Origin: Maniola hyperantus
Lineage: Eukaryota; Arthropoda; Insecta; Lepidoptera; Nymphalidae
Reading direction: 5' to 3'
Assembly (NCBI RefSeq): GCF_902806685.2
Contig: NC_048547.1
Coordinates: forward strand, 744,001 to 808,000
DNA: 64,000 bases
Shown: positions 44,244-55,344 of the stretch, in pieces
Numbering within the stretch: position 1 is the first letter of the stretch
Layout: each line of letters begins with the position of its first letter
Translations under genes and position numbers: made by a program
Notes under the pieces: generated by a model
What the model was told of the DNA's origin: nothing
Seen by the model: the letters and a program-made list of their open reading frames with translations, nothing else
Databases searched by the model: none

Positions 44244-44854
44244 TTGTAACTGACATCAAAATAAAATTATCAAAGGAGCTGCCAAACAAAACGGCATGCA
44301 TGAAATAAAATCTTATAGGAGGAGCGAAAAGATGACTGAAAGCTGTAGAATCTTTTCTGTAATCATCATAGGCGAAATCTTGAACTTAGGACTCAGTCTG
44401 CACAGTTTTAGGCTGTTTTGTCTTCAGTTTGCTTAAAAAGTGTGTCTACTAAAAATCTAGATAATTTTAGAGTTTCCTCTTTTTAGTTAAGAGTTAAGAC
44501 TAAATCTTGAAGGTGCATAAGAATACGATAAAATAATAATTTTCGCAAAATAAATAATTCCACCTTGGCATTATCTAAATGTAAATTCTAAGCAATAGGA
44601 ACTCATCCTGCCATCTATTGTAAATATGATGAACAACTTTCTCAGTTGTAGCAATCAAAAGTACAGCGTCGACGACACGAACCTCTTTACAATCATAGCA
44701 CAGGGCCTTGTTGATAGATGGCGCTGGTTTTGTAGTTTTTGAATGTAACAAAAGATGGCATTTGTTGGTTTTGTTAAAAATAATAATATTACTTATTATT
44801 TATTTTACTTATAATATTAATATGTAGGTACATGCATTCCAGTATTATTCCGTA
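44244..44854. other. No feature recognised
   Basis: AT-rich, unmatched. Confidence 0.4.
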
Positions 44855-45065
44855 ACTAGGTGATGCGCGCGACTTCTGGAATTAGGTTTTTAAAAATCCC
44901 GCGGGAGCTCTTTGATTTTCCGGGATAAAAAGTAGCGTATGTCACTCTTCAGGTCTTTATCTATCCTACCCATGCAAAAAAATCCTGTCAATCTGTTACC
45001 TACTCCGTTGCGACGTGGTTGAAGGACAAACCAACAAACAAACAAACTTTCGCATTTATACCTAG
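44855..45065 (+). repeat. Family B repeat
   Basis: CTAGGTGATGCGCGCGACTT to AAACTTTCGCATTTATA. Confidence 0.6.
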
Positions 45066-45371
45066 CTAGTATGGTTAGTAATAACTGATAAACAGTGATT
45101 CTGTGGAATTATTAGATCATTATTATCGAGCACAGTAACATACCCTTGTAGGCATTTGGCAAATCAATAGGTTATTGTAGGTTACACTCAATTTGTTGCA
45201 GCCCTCACTCAAGTTACCATGTTTTGTTCGTCAAAGCGAGACTTACCTAGTCTTAGGTAGGTACCTAAGTAGGTACTACATTTTTTGAGCAATAATTAAA
45301 ATGACTCTTTCTATTAGGTATGGTTCGCTCCGAACCATAACTAATAGAAACCTTGCGGACGTTCGCCTGTT

Positions 45372-45625
45372 ATCGAAAAAGTGTAGGTCACAGTTCACCA
45401 CGCTGGCCCAGTGCAAATTGGCAGGCTTCATACACCTTTAGAAACATTAGAAAACTCTCAAGCACGCAGGTTTCCTCACGATGTATTCCTGCAACGTTAA
45501 AACAAGTTATATTTATTTTCTTAAAATGAACATTAACTCTAAAAAAGAGGTGCGTGCCCGGGATAGATCTCCCGACCTTCCGAATAAGAGGAAGACGTCT
45601 TAACCACTTGGCCATCACCACTTCA
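45372..45625 (-). mobile_element. SINE-1 copy, diverged
   Basis: Body and tRNA-like head present (CCCGGGATAGATCTCCCGAC), tail lost. Confidence 0.65.
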
Positions 45626-45671
45626 CTTGTTCACCTTCCGCTGCCAAAATAGCACATTAAAGACAAATATT

Positions 45672-45960
45672 AGTAGGAGAACTAGAGTAACCGACATAAC
45701 TCAACGGGTTGCAAAACCGAAGTAGCAAAGGGCAGGGCAAATAGTTTGGAAAACCCCATAGACGTTGGGGTCTCAACTCTCAAGGTGTTGGAATGGCGAC
45801 CTTGCACCGGATAAAGCAACGTTGGAAGACCCCCCACTAGGTGGACGGAACACATCAGACGAGTCGCAGAGAGACGCTGGATTCAGGCGGCGCTTGATCG
45901 TGGCCTGTGGAAGTCCTTACAGGCTTACAAGAGACCTATGCCCAACAGTGGACATTTACA
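45672..45960 (+). mobile_element. RTE-like LINE 3' end, degraded
   Basis: GGAGAACTAGAGTAACCGAC, ACGTTGGAAGACCCCCCACT and CAAGAGACCTATGCCCAAC match the 37990 copy. Confidence 0.7.
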
Positions 45961-46171
45961 GGACCGTCTTACAAAAACTAAGACGTGTGGTTACTCTAGT
46001 CATAATTCATAGCAACCATGGCCAGTACAAAAACCCCCTATTGCGTGGTTGATTAATGCCGCCCAGAGAGCTTCCTCTATTGAGATGAGACGGTTTGGGA
46101 AAATACAATTAAGTGTCTACTTACACGAGATGGGATGCTGTGAACGTGCATTGTGTGCAGATGACTGGTAA

Positions 46172-46728
46172 GAAAAAAACCGGCCAAGTGCGAATCAGAG
46201 TCGCGCAATGAGGGTTTCGTAGTACAATCGTATTTTATCGACATTTTGCACGATAAATCAAAAACTACTTACTAGATTTCGTTCAAACCAATTTTCGGCG
46301 GAAGTTTGCATGGTAATGTACTTATCTACATATTTAAGAAGTTACGGGGGGGGGAGGGGGGGACGACACACATTTTACCACTTTGGAAGTGTCTCTCGTG
46401 CAAACTATTCAGTTTAGAAAAAAAACATATTAGAACCTCAATATCATTTTTGAAGACCTATCCATAGATACCCCACACGTATGGGTTTGATGAAAAAAAA
46501 ATTGAGTTTCAGTTCTAAGTATGGGGAACCCCAAAATTTATTGTTTTTTTTTCTATTTTTGTGTAAAAATTTTAATGCAGTTCACAGAATACATCTACTT
46601 ACCAAATTTCAACAGTATAGCTCTTATTGTTTCGGAAAAAAGTGGTTGTGACATACATCCAGACAGACAGACAGACATGACGAATCTATAAGGGTGCCGT
46701 TTTTTGCCATTCGACTATGGAACCCTAA
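46172..46728 (+). repeat. Family C, long variant
   Basis: AAAACCGGCCAAGTGCGAAT to ACTATGGAACCCTAAAAAT, with a G-rich run near 46346. Confidence 0.7.
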
Positions 46729-46786
46729 AAATACAATCCTAAAGTTAATGCAGCTGATATTTAATGCACTGGCTTCCGCAGTTTAG

Positions 46787-47109
46787 GTCATCATCATCAT
46801 GATCAACCCATCACCGGCTCACTACAGAGCACGGGTCTCCTCTCAGAGTGAGAAGGGTTCTGGCCATAGTCTACCACGCTGGCCATGTGCGGATTGGTAG
46901 ACTTCACACACCTTTGAGATCATTATGGAGAACTCTTAGACATGTAGGTTTCCTCACGATGTTTTTCTTCACCGTTAAAGCAAGTGATACCTTTTTAAAT
47001 AACATATTTGAAACGCACATAACTCCGAAAAGTTAGAGGTGCGTGCCCGGGATCGAACCCCCGACCTCCGATTAGAAGGCGGACGTCCTAACCGTGCTAG
47101 GCTATCACA
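46787..47109 (-). mobile_element. SINE-1 copy, 9-bp target duplication
   Basis: Reverse copy. GCAGTTTAG flanks it (46778-46786, 47110-47118). Confidence 0.8.
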
Positions 47110-47219
47110 GCAGTTTAGATAGTTCTCCTCAAATCTTTATGTTAGAGATCAAGGCTCAAAACAAAGTCAATGTCAAAGCCATTTATCCAAAATAGGTAAT
47201 ATACATAATAGTGTTATCA

Positions 47220-47605
47220 GAACGCTAGCAAAAACGAAGACATGTGATAGTACCGATCTTGTACCGATGATTACTGATATACCACAAAAAAATGCGAAAA
47301 AAAATTACAAAAAAATCCTATTGTATTTTGTAAAAGTTTACGATATTATATTGAAAATAAAATACCTGACTGACGCTATAGGTTAACGAACGTTGCGTAA
47401 GTAGGCCACTCGGAGTCAATACCGCGTCGTAGGCATTGATCCGAGTTTTGGGCGCTATACCTACCTATATTGCGAGTTCGAAAAATATTAAATCGCTAAA
47501 ACTACAAAATGAGGCCAATGGTTAGTGGTATTGGATTGTGTTTAGGTAGTATAACAAATGACGCTAAGTTTTTGCGTTGCGTTCTGGTTACACTTGGCAT
47601 TTTGT
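47220..47605 (-). repeat. Repeat G, copy 2
   Basis: CGCGTCGTAGGCATTGATCC, AAATCGCTAAAACTACAAA and TTAGGTAGTATAACAAATGA mirror the 43600 copy. Confidence 0.5.
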
Positions 47606-47869
47606 TAAATCAAAACTAGAGTAATTTATACCTACTGCTATGTAATTAATGACGGGACCATGAATAGCGTAACGCAGCAATCAGTTATGGGGAAGTTGCT
47701 TCATCATTACACCATTATTGAGTTTTAATATAATGGCGGGTAATATGGCGGCGACCCCGCGGCTGCCAGGCGGGAGTTCCCGCGGCGTGGCCAAAGATTA
47801 ATGTTTATGTGCGGCAGATACGACAACATAAGCTAATACCTACTTGCTGAGTAGAATAGAATATAATAG
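47606..47869. other. No feature recognised; GC-rich patch
   Basis: 47740-47800 is GC-rich (GGCGGCGACCCCGCGGCTGC) in AT-rich surroundings. No ORF. Confidence 0.35.
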
Positions 47870-48276
47870 AATAGAATGTTTTTTTATTCATGTAAACTTT
47901 TTACAAGTGCTTATGAATAGTCAGGTAGTTTTAATTTACCACTGGTTCGGAATGCCGTTCCTACCGAGAAGAACCAGCAAGAAACTCGGCGGTTGCTCTT
48001 TTTAATTTTTCAATTTACAATGTTATTATACCGTACTATACAAGCCATTGCAGCCCCGTGCATTGCTGGAGCGAGTCAAATCCAAGCTTTTTTATCGTTT
48101 ACATAGTCTGCGACTGTATAATATGCTTTTTTTAGGAGCATACTTTTAACACATTTTTTAAACTTGTGTAAAGGCAAGTCTAAAATTGCTTGTGGAATTT
48201 TATTATAAAATATTACACTCATTCCCACAAATGACTTTCCCACCTTCCAGAGGCGGAGCGCAGGAGTAGCTAGCAA
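47870..48276 (-). mobile_element. LINE J1 3' end
   Basis: The minus strand encodes KVGKSFVGMSVIFYNKIPQ, LHKFKKCVKSMLLKKAYY, NDKKAWI, stop at 48076. The 3' UTR matches the 26690 copy (CCGAGAAGAACCAGCAAGAA). Confidence 0.75.
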
Positions 48277-48289
48277 TGCTGAGAGCTGA

Positions 48290-48640
48290 TGCTGTTCCGC
48301 TGCGACGTTAGATGAGATCGTACGCGGGGAAGCGGGGCCGGTCTTCTACACGGACCTCGTCTCATCGGCGGGGAACTACAACCGGCTACGGGAATTCGCG
48401 CACCATTGGCATAAGAGGCGAAGCAGCTCGGAGCGTACAGGTGCCAGGCCGGCACCACGGAGGAGCAGCAGCGGGAATCTCAGCTGTGCTAGTGACGTCT
48501 AGCCCCCAAGGGGGGAGAGTGAGCATAAGGGACAAGGAAGAAACGAAATAATTTGTAGGAAGTCAAGAAGGCGCCCCGGGAAAATGCCAAGAGCAAGTAC
48601 TTAGTGCAAGTACCAAACGGGCGCCCTTCCGCGATTTCCA
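48290..48640 (+). repeat. Repeat K, copy 2
   Basis: The same frame extends further upstream: ATLDEIVRGEAGPVFYTDLV. It ends with GGGCGCCCTTCCGCGATT like copy 1. Confidence 0.65.
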
Positions 48641-48653
48641 GAAATTAGGTAAG

Positions 48654-48682
48654 TAAGAAAGAAAGAAAGAAAGAAAGAAAAG
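48654..48682. repeat. (GAAA)n microsatellite
   Basis: Six GAAA units between repeat K and repeat F. Confidence 0.9.
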
Positions 48683-48699
48683 ACGTTTATTTATGCAAT

Positions 48700-48905
48700 T
48701 GTGCCACACATTACAACTTAAAGCTAAGAGCTGGTTATTCCGGCGCTTCTTCCACCTGAGAACAAGCAAAAGAAGCGCCGGAACACACTGTCATATTGTG
48801 TGGCACAACCCGAAAAAAGGGTCCCAGCTCAGCATTATGCTGTATGCCTTGTTGCACAAGAACATACAGCGCTGATTTTCAGCTGGTACCCTGAACCGGG
48901 TGACG
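48700..48905 (-). repeat. Repeat F, copy 2, with hairpin
   Basis: Reverse of the 23240 copy. The stem-loop TTCCGGCGCTTCTTCC / AAGAAGCGCCGGAA lies at about 48739-48783. Confidence 0.65.
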
Positions 48906-49262
48906 CCACGGAATCATAAACTAATGATAACTAAACTAATGATAACTAAACATAACTAATAAAATACAAGTAGGTATATCTATCCAGGGAAAAAATCGTA
49001 GGCATAAACTAGAAATATTGTAAACAGGCGTTTCTATGTACTTACTTATTTTTACTTTATTCATACAACGTTACGGCTTAAGGGTTCAAAGGGGGTCTCT
49101 AAAACCTTTGCGGGGGGTCACTAAGCCCGCCGCGTCATGAAATTGATACAAAATTTGGTTTCAATCAAAAGTCGTATTAAGTTCAATAAAGCATTGTTGC
49201 TTAGATTATCTTCAGAATGATTTTTATATTTTAGGGTGAAATGCATAATAAGCAGCCATTTT
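48906..49262. other. No feature recognised
   Basis: Unmatched sequence between repeat F and family C. Confidence 0.4.
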
Positions 49263-49672
49263 TAGGGTTCCGTACCTCAAAAGGAAAAACGGAACCCTTA
49301 TAGGATCACTTTGTTGTCTGTCTGTCGGTCTGTCAAGAAACCTACAGGGTACTTCCCGTTGACCTAGAATCATGAAATTTGGCAGGTAGGTAGGTCTTAT
49401 AGCTGACATTAGGGGGAAAAAACTGAAAACCGTGAATTTGTGGTCACATCACACAAAAAAAATTGTAGTAATGCACTAATAATTAGTATTTTCAAATTTA
49501 GAAGTAAGATAACTATATCAAGTGGGGTATCATATAAAAGGGCTTCACCTGTGCTTTCTAAAACAGATTTTTATTTATTTTTATGCATCATAGTTTTTGA
49601 ATTATCATCAAAAAAATAAGACTGGTACGGAACCCTCGTTGCGCGAGCCTGACTCGCATTTGGCCGGGTTTT
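49263..49672 (-). repeat. Family C repeat
   Basis: TAGGGTTCCGTACCTCAAAA to GACTCGCATTTGGCCGG. Confidence 0.75.
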
Positions 49673-49804
49673 TATTTATTTCGTGGACACTGTAATACGG
49701 TGATCCACCCATGGGACACAGGGGGAATGATTAAATAGAGGATAATTATGGGATTTTAGGTTTTTCTTTTTATCATTGACAAGCTCTTGCTTCTTATAGA
49801 TTAG

Positions 49805-50543
49805 ACTAGCTTATGCTCGCGACTTCGTCGGCGTGGACTACACAAATTTCAAACCCCTGTTTCATCCCTTTAGGGGTTGAATTTTCAAAAATCCTTTCTT
49901 AGCGGATGCCTACGTCATAATCTTCTTCTTCTTCGTCGTAGCACTCTTGGCAGAGTGGTCGTGGTCATCACGAAGCAACGTCTTTGAGGGCAGATGTTAT
50001 ATGCCTCACGAGCATTCGCCACTTCTCTCTGCTGGTCGACAGCCTGGTACACTCGTGCAAAGGACCACCCACAGCAGACTTAATTTGGTCGGTCCATCGC
50101 CTGGGTGACCTTCCTCGCCCTCTGGTGCCCTCCACCTTGCCCTGCACGACAAGACGCTCGACGCTACGTCATAATAGCTATCTGCATTCCAAACAGCCCG
50201 ATTAGTCCAGTAGTTTGAGCTGTGCGTTGATGGCTTTTTTTTAGATTTATTTATTTTTTAGATTTATTTATTTATTTATTGATCAAACATAGGTACACTT
50301 AAACATACTTACTTACGAGAACGAATACATAAAATACATAATAACAAAACCAATTTGTTAAGTAGGTAGGTATACAGAAAAATCGACTGTCCCTAAGCTA
50401 GGTATACACCTGTGTTTTAGGCGACAGCACTCTCCTTTTAAAATTGATGGCTCATTTTATATACAAAAGAAAAGGAATCTGCATCTGATGGATCCGTCAG
50501 TCAGTCAGTCAATCAGTCACCTTTTCCTTTTATATATTTAGAT
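49805..50543 (+). repeat. Family A repeat split by a LINE and a diverged insert
   Basis: Starts ACTAGCTTATGCTCGCGACT. The LINE occupies 49922-50163. After GTGCGTTGATGG a second, AT-rich stretch (50232-50495) intervenes before the GTCA run and TTTATATATTTAGAT end. Confidence 0.7.
49922..50163 (-). mobile_element. 5'-truncated LINE nested in a family A repeat, 12-bp target duplication
   Basis: On the minus strand an open frame ends VEGTRGRGRSPRRWTDQIKS, REKWRMLVRHITSALKDVAS and stop, then a short 3' UTR and (GAA)n tail. CTACGTCATAAT flanks it (49910-49921, 50164-50175). A different LINE family from the RTE-like ends. Confidence 0.8.
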
Positions 50544-50582
50544 AAATCAATAAATTAATTAGGTATTATCAATCGATAGGTC

Positions 50583-50667
50583 CTTAGGTCCCTTGTAGGG
50601 ACTTCCACAATCCACACGCCACGGTCTTGCGCCGCCTGAATCCAGCGGCTCCCTGCGACTCGTTTGA
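50583..50667 (-). mobile_element. RTE-like LINE 3' fragment
   Basis: Reverse copy of the C-terminal stretch: CGCCACGGTCTTGCGCCGCC and CCCTGCGACTCG. Confidence 0.6.
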
Positions 50668-50762
50668 TATAGCCTGTCCATATTATTCATAATATTCATA
50701 TTACAGCAACGCCAAATCGCATACCGAGTCAGCAGTTACATATATCTACTAATATTAATAAC

Positions 50763-50763
<1 letters not shown>

Positions 50764-50801
<38 letters not shown>
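50764..50801. repeat. (ATG)n microsatellite
   Basis: Thirteen uninterrupted ATG/GAT triplets. Confidence 0.95.
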
Positions 50802-50804
<3 letters not shown>

Positions 50805-51234
50805 TATCGTAAATTCCCAGTGAAATGTAAAACTTTTGGAGCATTAGTACCTTAGCAGCCCTCGCAGGGCAACAATATCTCGTTTTATAGCTCAATAAAG
50901 TACAATTCGCTCTAGCCACCTATCGCTGTCGCAACAAATTGCACGTGATATATCTACCACCATTCGTAGGGACACCATTTTTCCTTTTTTTTCTAGGAAA
51001 TATAAACATACCAGAAGTGAATTTAAATATTAATCACAACGGGCAGAGGCTTATCGAGAGTTTTACCTTTTATAATTTTAGCTGCAATATTAACCTGATT
51101 AGGGCACAATAATTTGCTATTGCAACCACTCAATCAAAATGGCGACCTAAACACAAAAAGCATTTAATAGATATTGTGTCATAAAAAAGAGAAATGGGCT
51201 CGCGGTGCGGCGAAGTGTGGCTTATTTCATTCAG
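50802..51234. other. No gene
   Basis: A 40-bp stretch from TGTCATAAAAAAGAGAAATG (51174) is repeated at 52467, otherwise unmatched. Confidence 0.4.
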
Positions 51235-51390
51235 TATATGTTTTTTATTGCGCGATAGGCATGCGCTTGATGACAGTCATGATTGAAAAAGCAATGATGA
51301 GGTCTGTGTTTGAGCGCACTTGTCTTGATGGTATTTAGGATGTACCTACGCGGAAGACGAAAAGGCATTCCACCCTTAGAGGTTTCATAA
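51235..51390. mobile_element. SINE-3-related fragment, diverged
   Basis: GCATGCGCTTGATGACAGTC and GAGCGCACTTGTCTTGATGG recall the 11795 and 26559 copies. Confidence 0.4.
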
Positions 51391-51394
51391 AACG

Positions 51395-51720
51395 TAAACT
51401 TATTGTAAAATCCTATTACAATGTAAAGGATTATTTAAATGATAAGAAAGCTTGGGAATGAGTTGCTTAACGGCTTTGTGATAGTTCTAATAAGTTTAAG
51501 TGATCTTGTGAAGTGGTGATAATAAAAAGAGTACCCGGCTGAGTTTGTTGTGGACTCTTCTCAGACCTGGGCGCGTTTGGAACCCTCGTAGCTTTAGTTT
51601 TAAGTACGTATCACCACTATATCGTCTTACAAATTAAAATTTTGACCATCAGTAAGCGTAAATTTTTACCTACCTATTCTGAATAAATAATTTGAGTTTG
51701 AGTTGAGTAGGTATCAGAAA
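51395..51720 (+). mobile_element. LINE J2 3' end with ORF terminus
   Basis: A frame reads FIKRKLIVKSYYNVKDYLND, KKAWE and stop near 51463, then the 3' UTR ending in TTTGAGTTTGAGTTGAG. Homologous in layout to J1 but a distinct family. Confidence 0.7.
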
Positions 51721-51812
51721 CATTGAGCGAAAACTTTTCGTACGAGTAGATTGGATGTGAACCACATAACGTTGCCAGCGTTCACGATTTCTCGCTGTTC
51801 TTTTAAAAAAAC

Positions 51813-52232
51813 AGGCCAAGTGCGAATCAGACTCGCGCACTGAGGGTTCCGTAGTACAATCGTATTTTTTCGACATTTTGCACGATAATTCAAAAACTAT
51901 GATGCATAAAAATATATAAAAATCTGTTTTAGAATGCACAGGTAAAGCCCTTTCATATGATACCCCACTTGAAATAGTTATCTTACTTCGAATATTGAAA
52001 ATACTAATTATTAGTTCATGACCACAATTTAATTTTTTTTGTGTGATCTAACACTAAATTCACGGTTTTCAGATTTTTCCCCAAAAGCCAACTAAAAGAT
52101 CCACCTACTTGCCAAATTTCATTATTCTAGGTCAACGGGAAGTGCCCTGTAGGTTTCTTGACAGACCGACAGACAGACAACAAAGTGATCCCATAAGGGT
52201 TCCGTTTTTCTTTTTGAGGTACGGAACGTAGA
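51813..52232 (+). repeat. Family C repeat
   Basis: ACAGGCCAAGTGCGAATCAG to TTTTTGAGGTACGGAACG. Confidence 0.75.
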
Positions 52233-52797
52233 AACGTATAATAGGATAACGTATAAAGATAACGTAGAAAGTCCGGTCTTACCACAAAAGCTTGTCACCC
52301 TAGCTATTACTATACTCTCTCGTCCAGCAGCTAGATTTTATCGCTCCTTCGAACCATTAAACCGGCCATAATGAAGTTTCCCCGGGTAATGCACTGGGGC
52401 ATTACGCAATGATTTACCGGGGCCGCAATAAAAAGAATTTAAGGGATGACCCGGGGAGAGTGGGGATATTGTGTCATAAAAAAGAGAAATGGGCTCGCGG
52501 TGGGGGAAGTGTAGCATATACTTATTTGATTCTTTGTTATTGTGACAGTTTTGTGGTACTTATAAACTGTTATCTAGAGGGACGCCTGTCAGCGGCCAAC
52601 TTTAGATCTTTCCCTTCAAAATGCTTTTCAAGGTTGAATAGCGTTCAGGTTTAATAGAACTAAATAAATATTTTTAGGGTTCTATACACAAAGGCTAAAC
52701 GCAGCCTTATTATTGTCACTCTGCTGGCTGTCTGTCTCTCTGTCTGTCCGCGTTTCAGGGGTCTCTAGCTCGTAGACAAACCGAAAGTTACAAACTG
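52233..52797. other. No gene
   Basis: Holds the second copy of the TGTCATAAAAAAGAGAAATG stretch (52467-52515) and a (CTGT)n run near 52725. The ORF at 52409 lacks any domain. Confidence 0.4.
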
Positions 52798-53343
52798 AAC
52801 CAGCTCATACCCGCGACTTCGTCCGCGTGGACTACACAGATTTCGAACCCCTATTTTACACCATTCATCATCATCATGATCAACCCATCACCGGCTCACT
52901 ACAAAGCACGGGTCTCCTCTCAGAGTGAGAAGGGTTTTGGCCATAGTCTACCACGCTGGCCATATGCGGATTGGTAGACTTCGCACACCTTTGAGAACAT
53001 GCAGAACTCTCGGGTATGCAGGTTTGCTCACGATGTTTTCCTTCACCGTTAAAGCAAGTGATATTTAATTAGTTAAAACGCACATAACTCCAAAAAGTTA
53101 GAGGTGCGTGCCCGGGATCGAACCCCTGACCTCCGATTAAAAGGCGAACGTTCTAACCACTAGGCTATCACAGCTTATTTTACACCATTAGGAGTAGAAT
53201 TTTTAAAAATGTTTTCTTAGCGGGTGTCTACGTCATAATAGCTATTTGCATGCCAAATTTCAGCCCGATCCGTCTAGTAGTTTGAGCTGTGCGTTGATAG
53301 ATCAGTCAGTCAGTCAGTCAGTCAGTCACCTTTTTGTTTTATA
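52798..53343 (+). repeat. Family A repeat split by SINE-1
   Basis: 52798-52865 and 53176-53343 are the two halves. Confidence 0.75.
52866..53175 (-). mobile_element. SINE-1 nested in a family A repeat, 14-bp target duplication
   Basis: TATTTTACACCATT flanks it (52852-52865, 53176-53189). The host family A copy resumes exactly where it was split. Confidence 0.88.
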
Positions 53344-53344
53344 T

Positions 53345-53525
53345 CCTACTAGCTGCCCTGGCGAACTTCGTTCCGCCTAACAGTCGATTCAAATTTTTAA
53401 ATTTTTCTCTCCGTAAGAACCATGGAATATTATAAAAAAAGAATTAGCGTCATCGGTTCAGCTGTTCTCGAGATTTGCGATGAGCAACACATTTAGTGAT
53501 TCATTTTTATATTATAGATTTAGAT
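53345..53525 (+). repeat. A-like repeat of another type
   Basis: CTAGCTGCCCTGGCGAACTT, CGTTCCGCC, CGGTTCAGCTGTTCTCGAGA and ATTATAGATTTAGAT. A diverged relative lies near 41340. Confidence 0.55.
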
Positions 53526-53604
53526 TTAAACAAAAAAAACGATTTATAAGGTAGTTTGTAAGCTGTGACCAAAACAAAAATATGACTCGCTTTTGGCCGT
53601 TTTG

Positions 53605-54026
53605 TAGGGTTCCGTACCTCAAAAGGAAAGTGGGAAAAACGGAACCCTTATAGGATCACTTTGTTGTCTGTCTGTCTGGCTGTCAAGAAACGTACAGGGT
53701 ACTTCCCGTTGACCTAGAATCATGAAATTTGGCAGGTAGGTAGATCTTATAGCTGACATTTGGGGAAAAATCTGAAAACCGTGAATTTAGGGTTAGATCA
53801 CACAAAAAAAATTGTGGTCATGAACTAATAATTAGTATTTTCAACTTTCGAAGTGAGTGACTATATCAAGTGAGGTATCATATGAAAGGTACATTCTAAA
53901 ACAGATTTTTATTTATTTTTATGCATCATAGTTTTTGAATTATCGTGCCAAATGTCGAAAAAATACGACTGTAGTACGGAACCCTCATTGCGCGAGCCTG
54001 ACTCGCACTTGGCCGGTTTTTTTCTT
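53605..54026 (-). repeat. Family C repeat
   Basis: TAGGGTTCCGTACCTCAAAA to GACTCGCACTTGGCCGG. Confidence 0.75.
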
Positions 54027-54660
54027 GTTTTTAATGTGTTCCTAAAGTGCTAAGAGGGTTACAAAAGACCGTCCCCACTGTAGACGACGATGATTGATAC
54101 CAATGCCAACATAACAACCCTAATACACAGCCCAACGAGCCGCGTACAGTAATAACTAACATTTGGCTTCATAACAACAAATTGAAACCGTCCGTTTGCG
54201 GTAAAGTATAAGCAATTAGGGCGGGCGGCCGTAAATTGGCGCGTATCTGATTCGGTACATGGAAGAGGCGTAGCGTGCCGGCGGCGTACCGGTGCGGGGC
54301 ACACCGAGCACACAGGTTTTCACAGTATGACCACTTCTACGCGCTCGAGTACTGTGTACGAATGTAGCACTCACGCTAATGCAGATTGCGGTGCGGCGCT
54401 CGGGCTGGTGTGTTCCGCTTCCTCACGCGCCCCACTGATACCTAAAAAGTGCTATTGCGACGCGCCTTGTGGTTCACTTCAATAACAACTATTTAATTGG
54501 CGTGGACTGTGCCCAGAAACCTTAGTTTTGAATGGCGCGAAAATATCTCAATATATCATAGCGCGCGTCCGCTTTTTTAAAATTTAATTTAATTTAATTC
54601 ATTTTGCCGATGCGATTTATAGGTAAAAGTGGTGTACTGTACTGACTGATGAATCCCCGG
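54027..54660. other. GC-rich single-copy-looking segment
   Basis: 54180-54450 has many CpG (GGGCGGGCGGCCGTAAATTG, GCGGCGTACCGGTGCGGGGC), unlike its neighbours. The minus ORF at 54059-54313 has no recognised domain. Could be regulatory or a 5' exon; unproven. Confidence 0.35.
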
Positions 54661-54689
54661 CTAAGTACCTAGCATTATCATAATTATCA

Positions 54690-54745
54690 AACCCCCCCCC
54701 CCCCTTACCCGCTCTTTAAGACTACGGGGTCTTAAAGAGCGGGTA
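54690..54745. repeat. Poly(C) tract next to a perfect 17-bp hairpin
   Basis: A run of 14 C (about 54691-54704), then inverted arms 54706-54722 and 54729-54745 (TACCCGCTCTTTAAGAC) around a 6-nt loop. Confidence 0.85.
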
Positions 54746-54825
54746 GGAGGGGACCTGATTTTCAGAATGTCCACAAAGAAAGGAACAAAAATGCTTATTG
54801 TGTGTGTGCTTACAGTGGCAGGTAG

Positions 54826-54909
54826 GCAGGCAGGCAGGCAGGCAGGCAGGCAGACAACAAAGTGATCCTATAAGGGTTCCGTTTTTCCTTTTGAGGCACG
54901 GAACCCTAA
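54826..54909 (+). repeat. (GCAG)n joined to a family C end
   Basis: About seven GGCA units at 54822-54850, then AACAAAGTGATCCTATAAGG to GGCACGGAACCCTAA. Confidence 0.7.
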
Positions 54910-55344
54910 TAGGTTCCAGCTCAGCATACACTGGGCTGGTACAATAATAAAACTTATTCATATACCTTTGAGCCCAGTGTGTCGCGAGTACAGATGCAGA
55001 ATAACACAAATAACATATCGTGAGTCAACACGCGGACGTTTTGCATGACATGCGACGCACCCCCTTAAGTGCCGCTCGACGTGCGACGTGCCAAATAATG
55101 TTACTTGAGATACGCTGCTTGAGATACCATCGAAGGATACCTTCTCTATCTCTCTTTAGTGATCAGAAATAACAGGCAATGTAACTAAAGTGAGAGAGCC
55201 AGCTCGTATCAGACCTTCGTTATTTTATAAAAGCTGAAAATTTATCTGCGTATTGTCCCCAACACAGGGAGGAAAGATCAGCGACTATGAAGTTTGGATC
55301 ATGGTGGCTTTGGGAGATTGGTTAATGGAAATGGATGCCAACAT
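54910..55344. other. No feature recognised
   Basis: Unmatched; contains CGACGTGCGACGTGCC near 55077. Confidence 0.4.

Noticed and set aside
54059..54313. 84-codon minus-strand ORF in the GC-rich segment
   Set aside because: No recognised domain, poor start context, and such ORFs are expected in GC-rich DNA.
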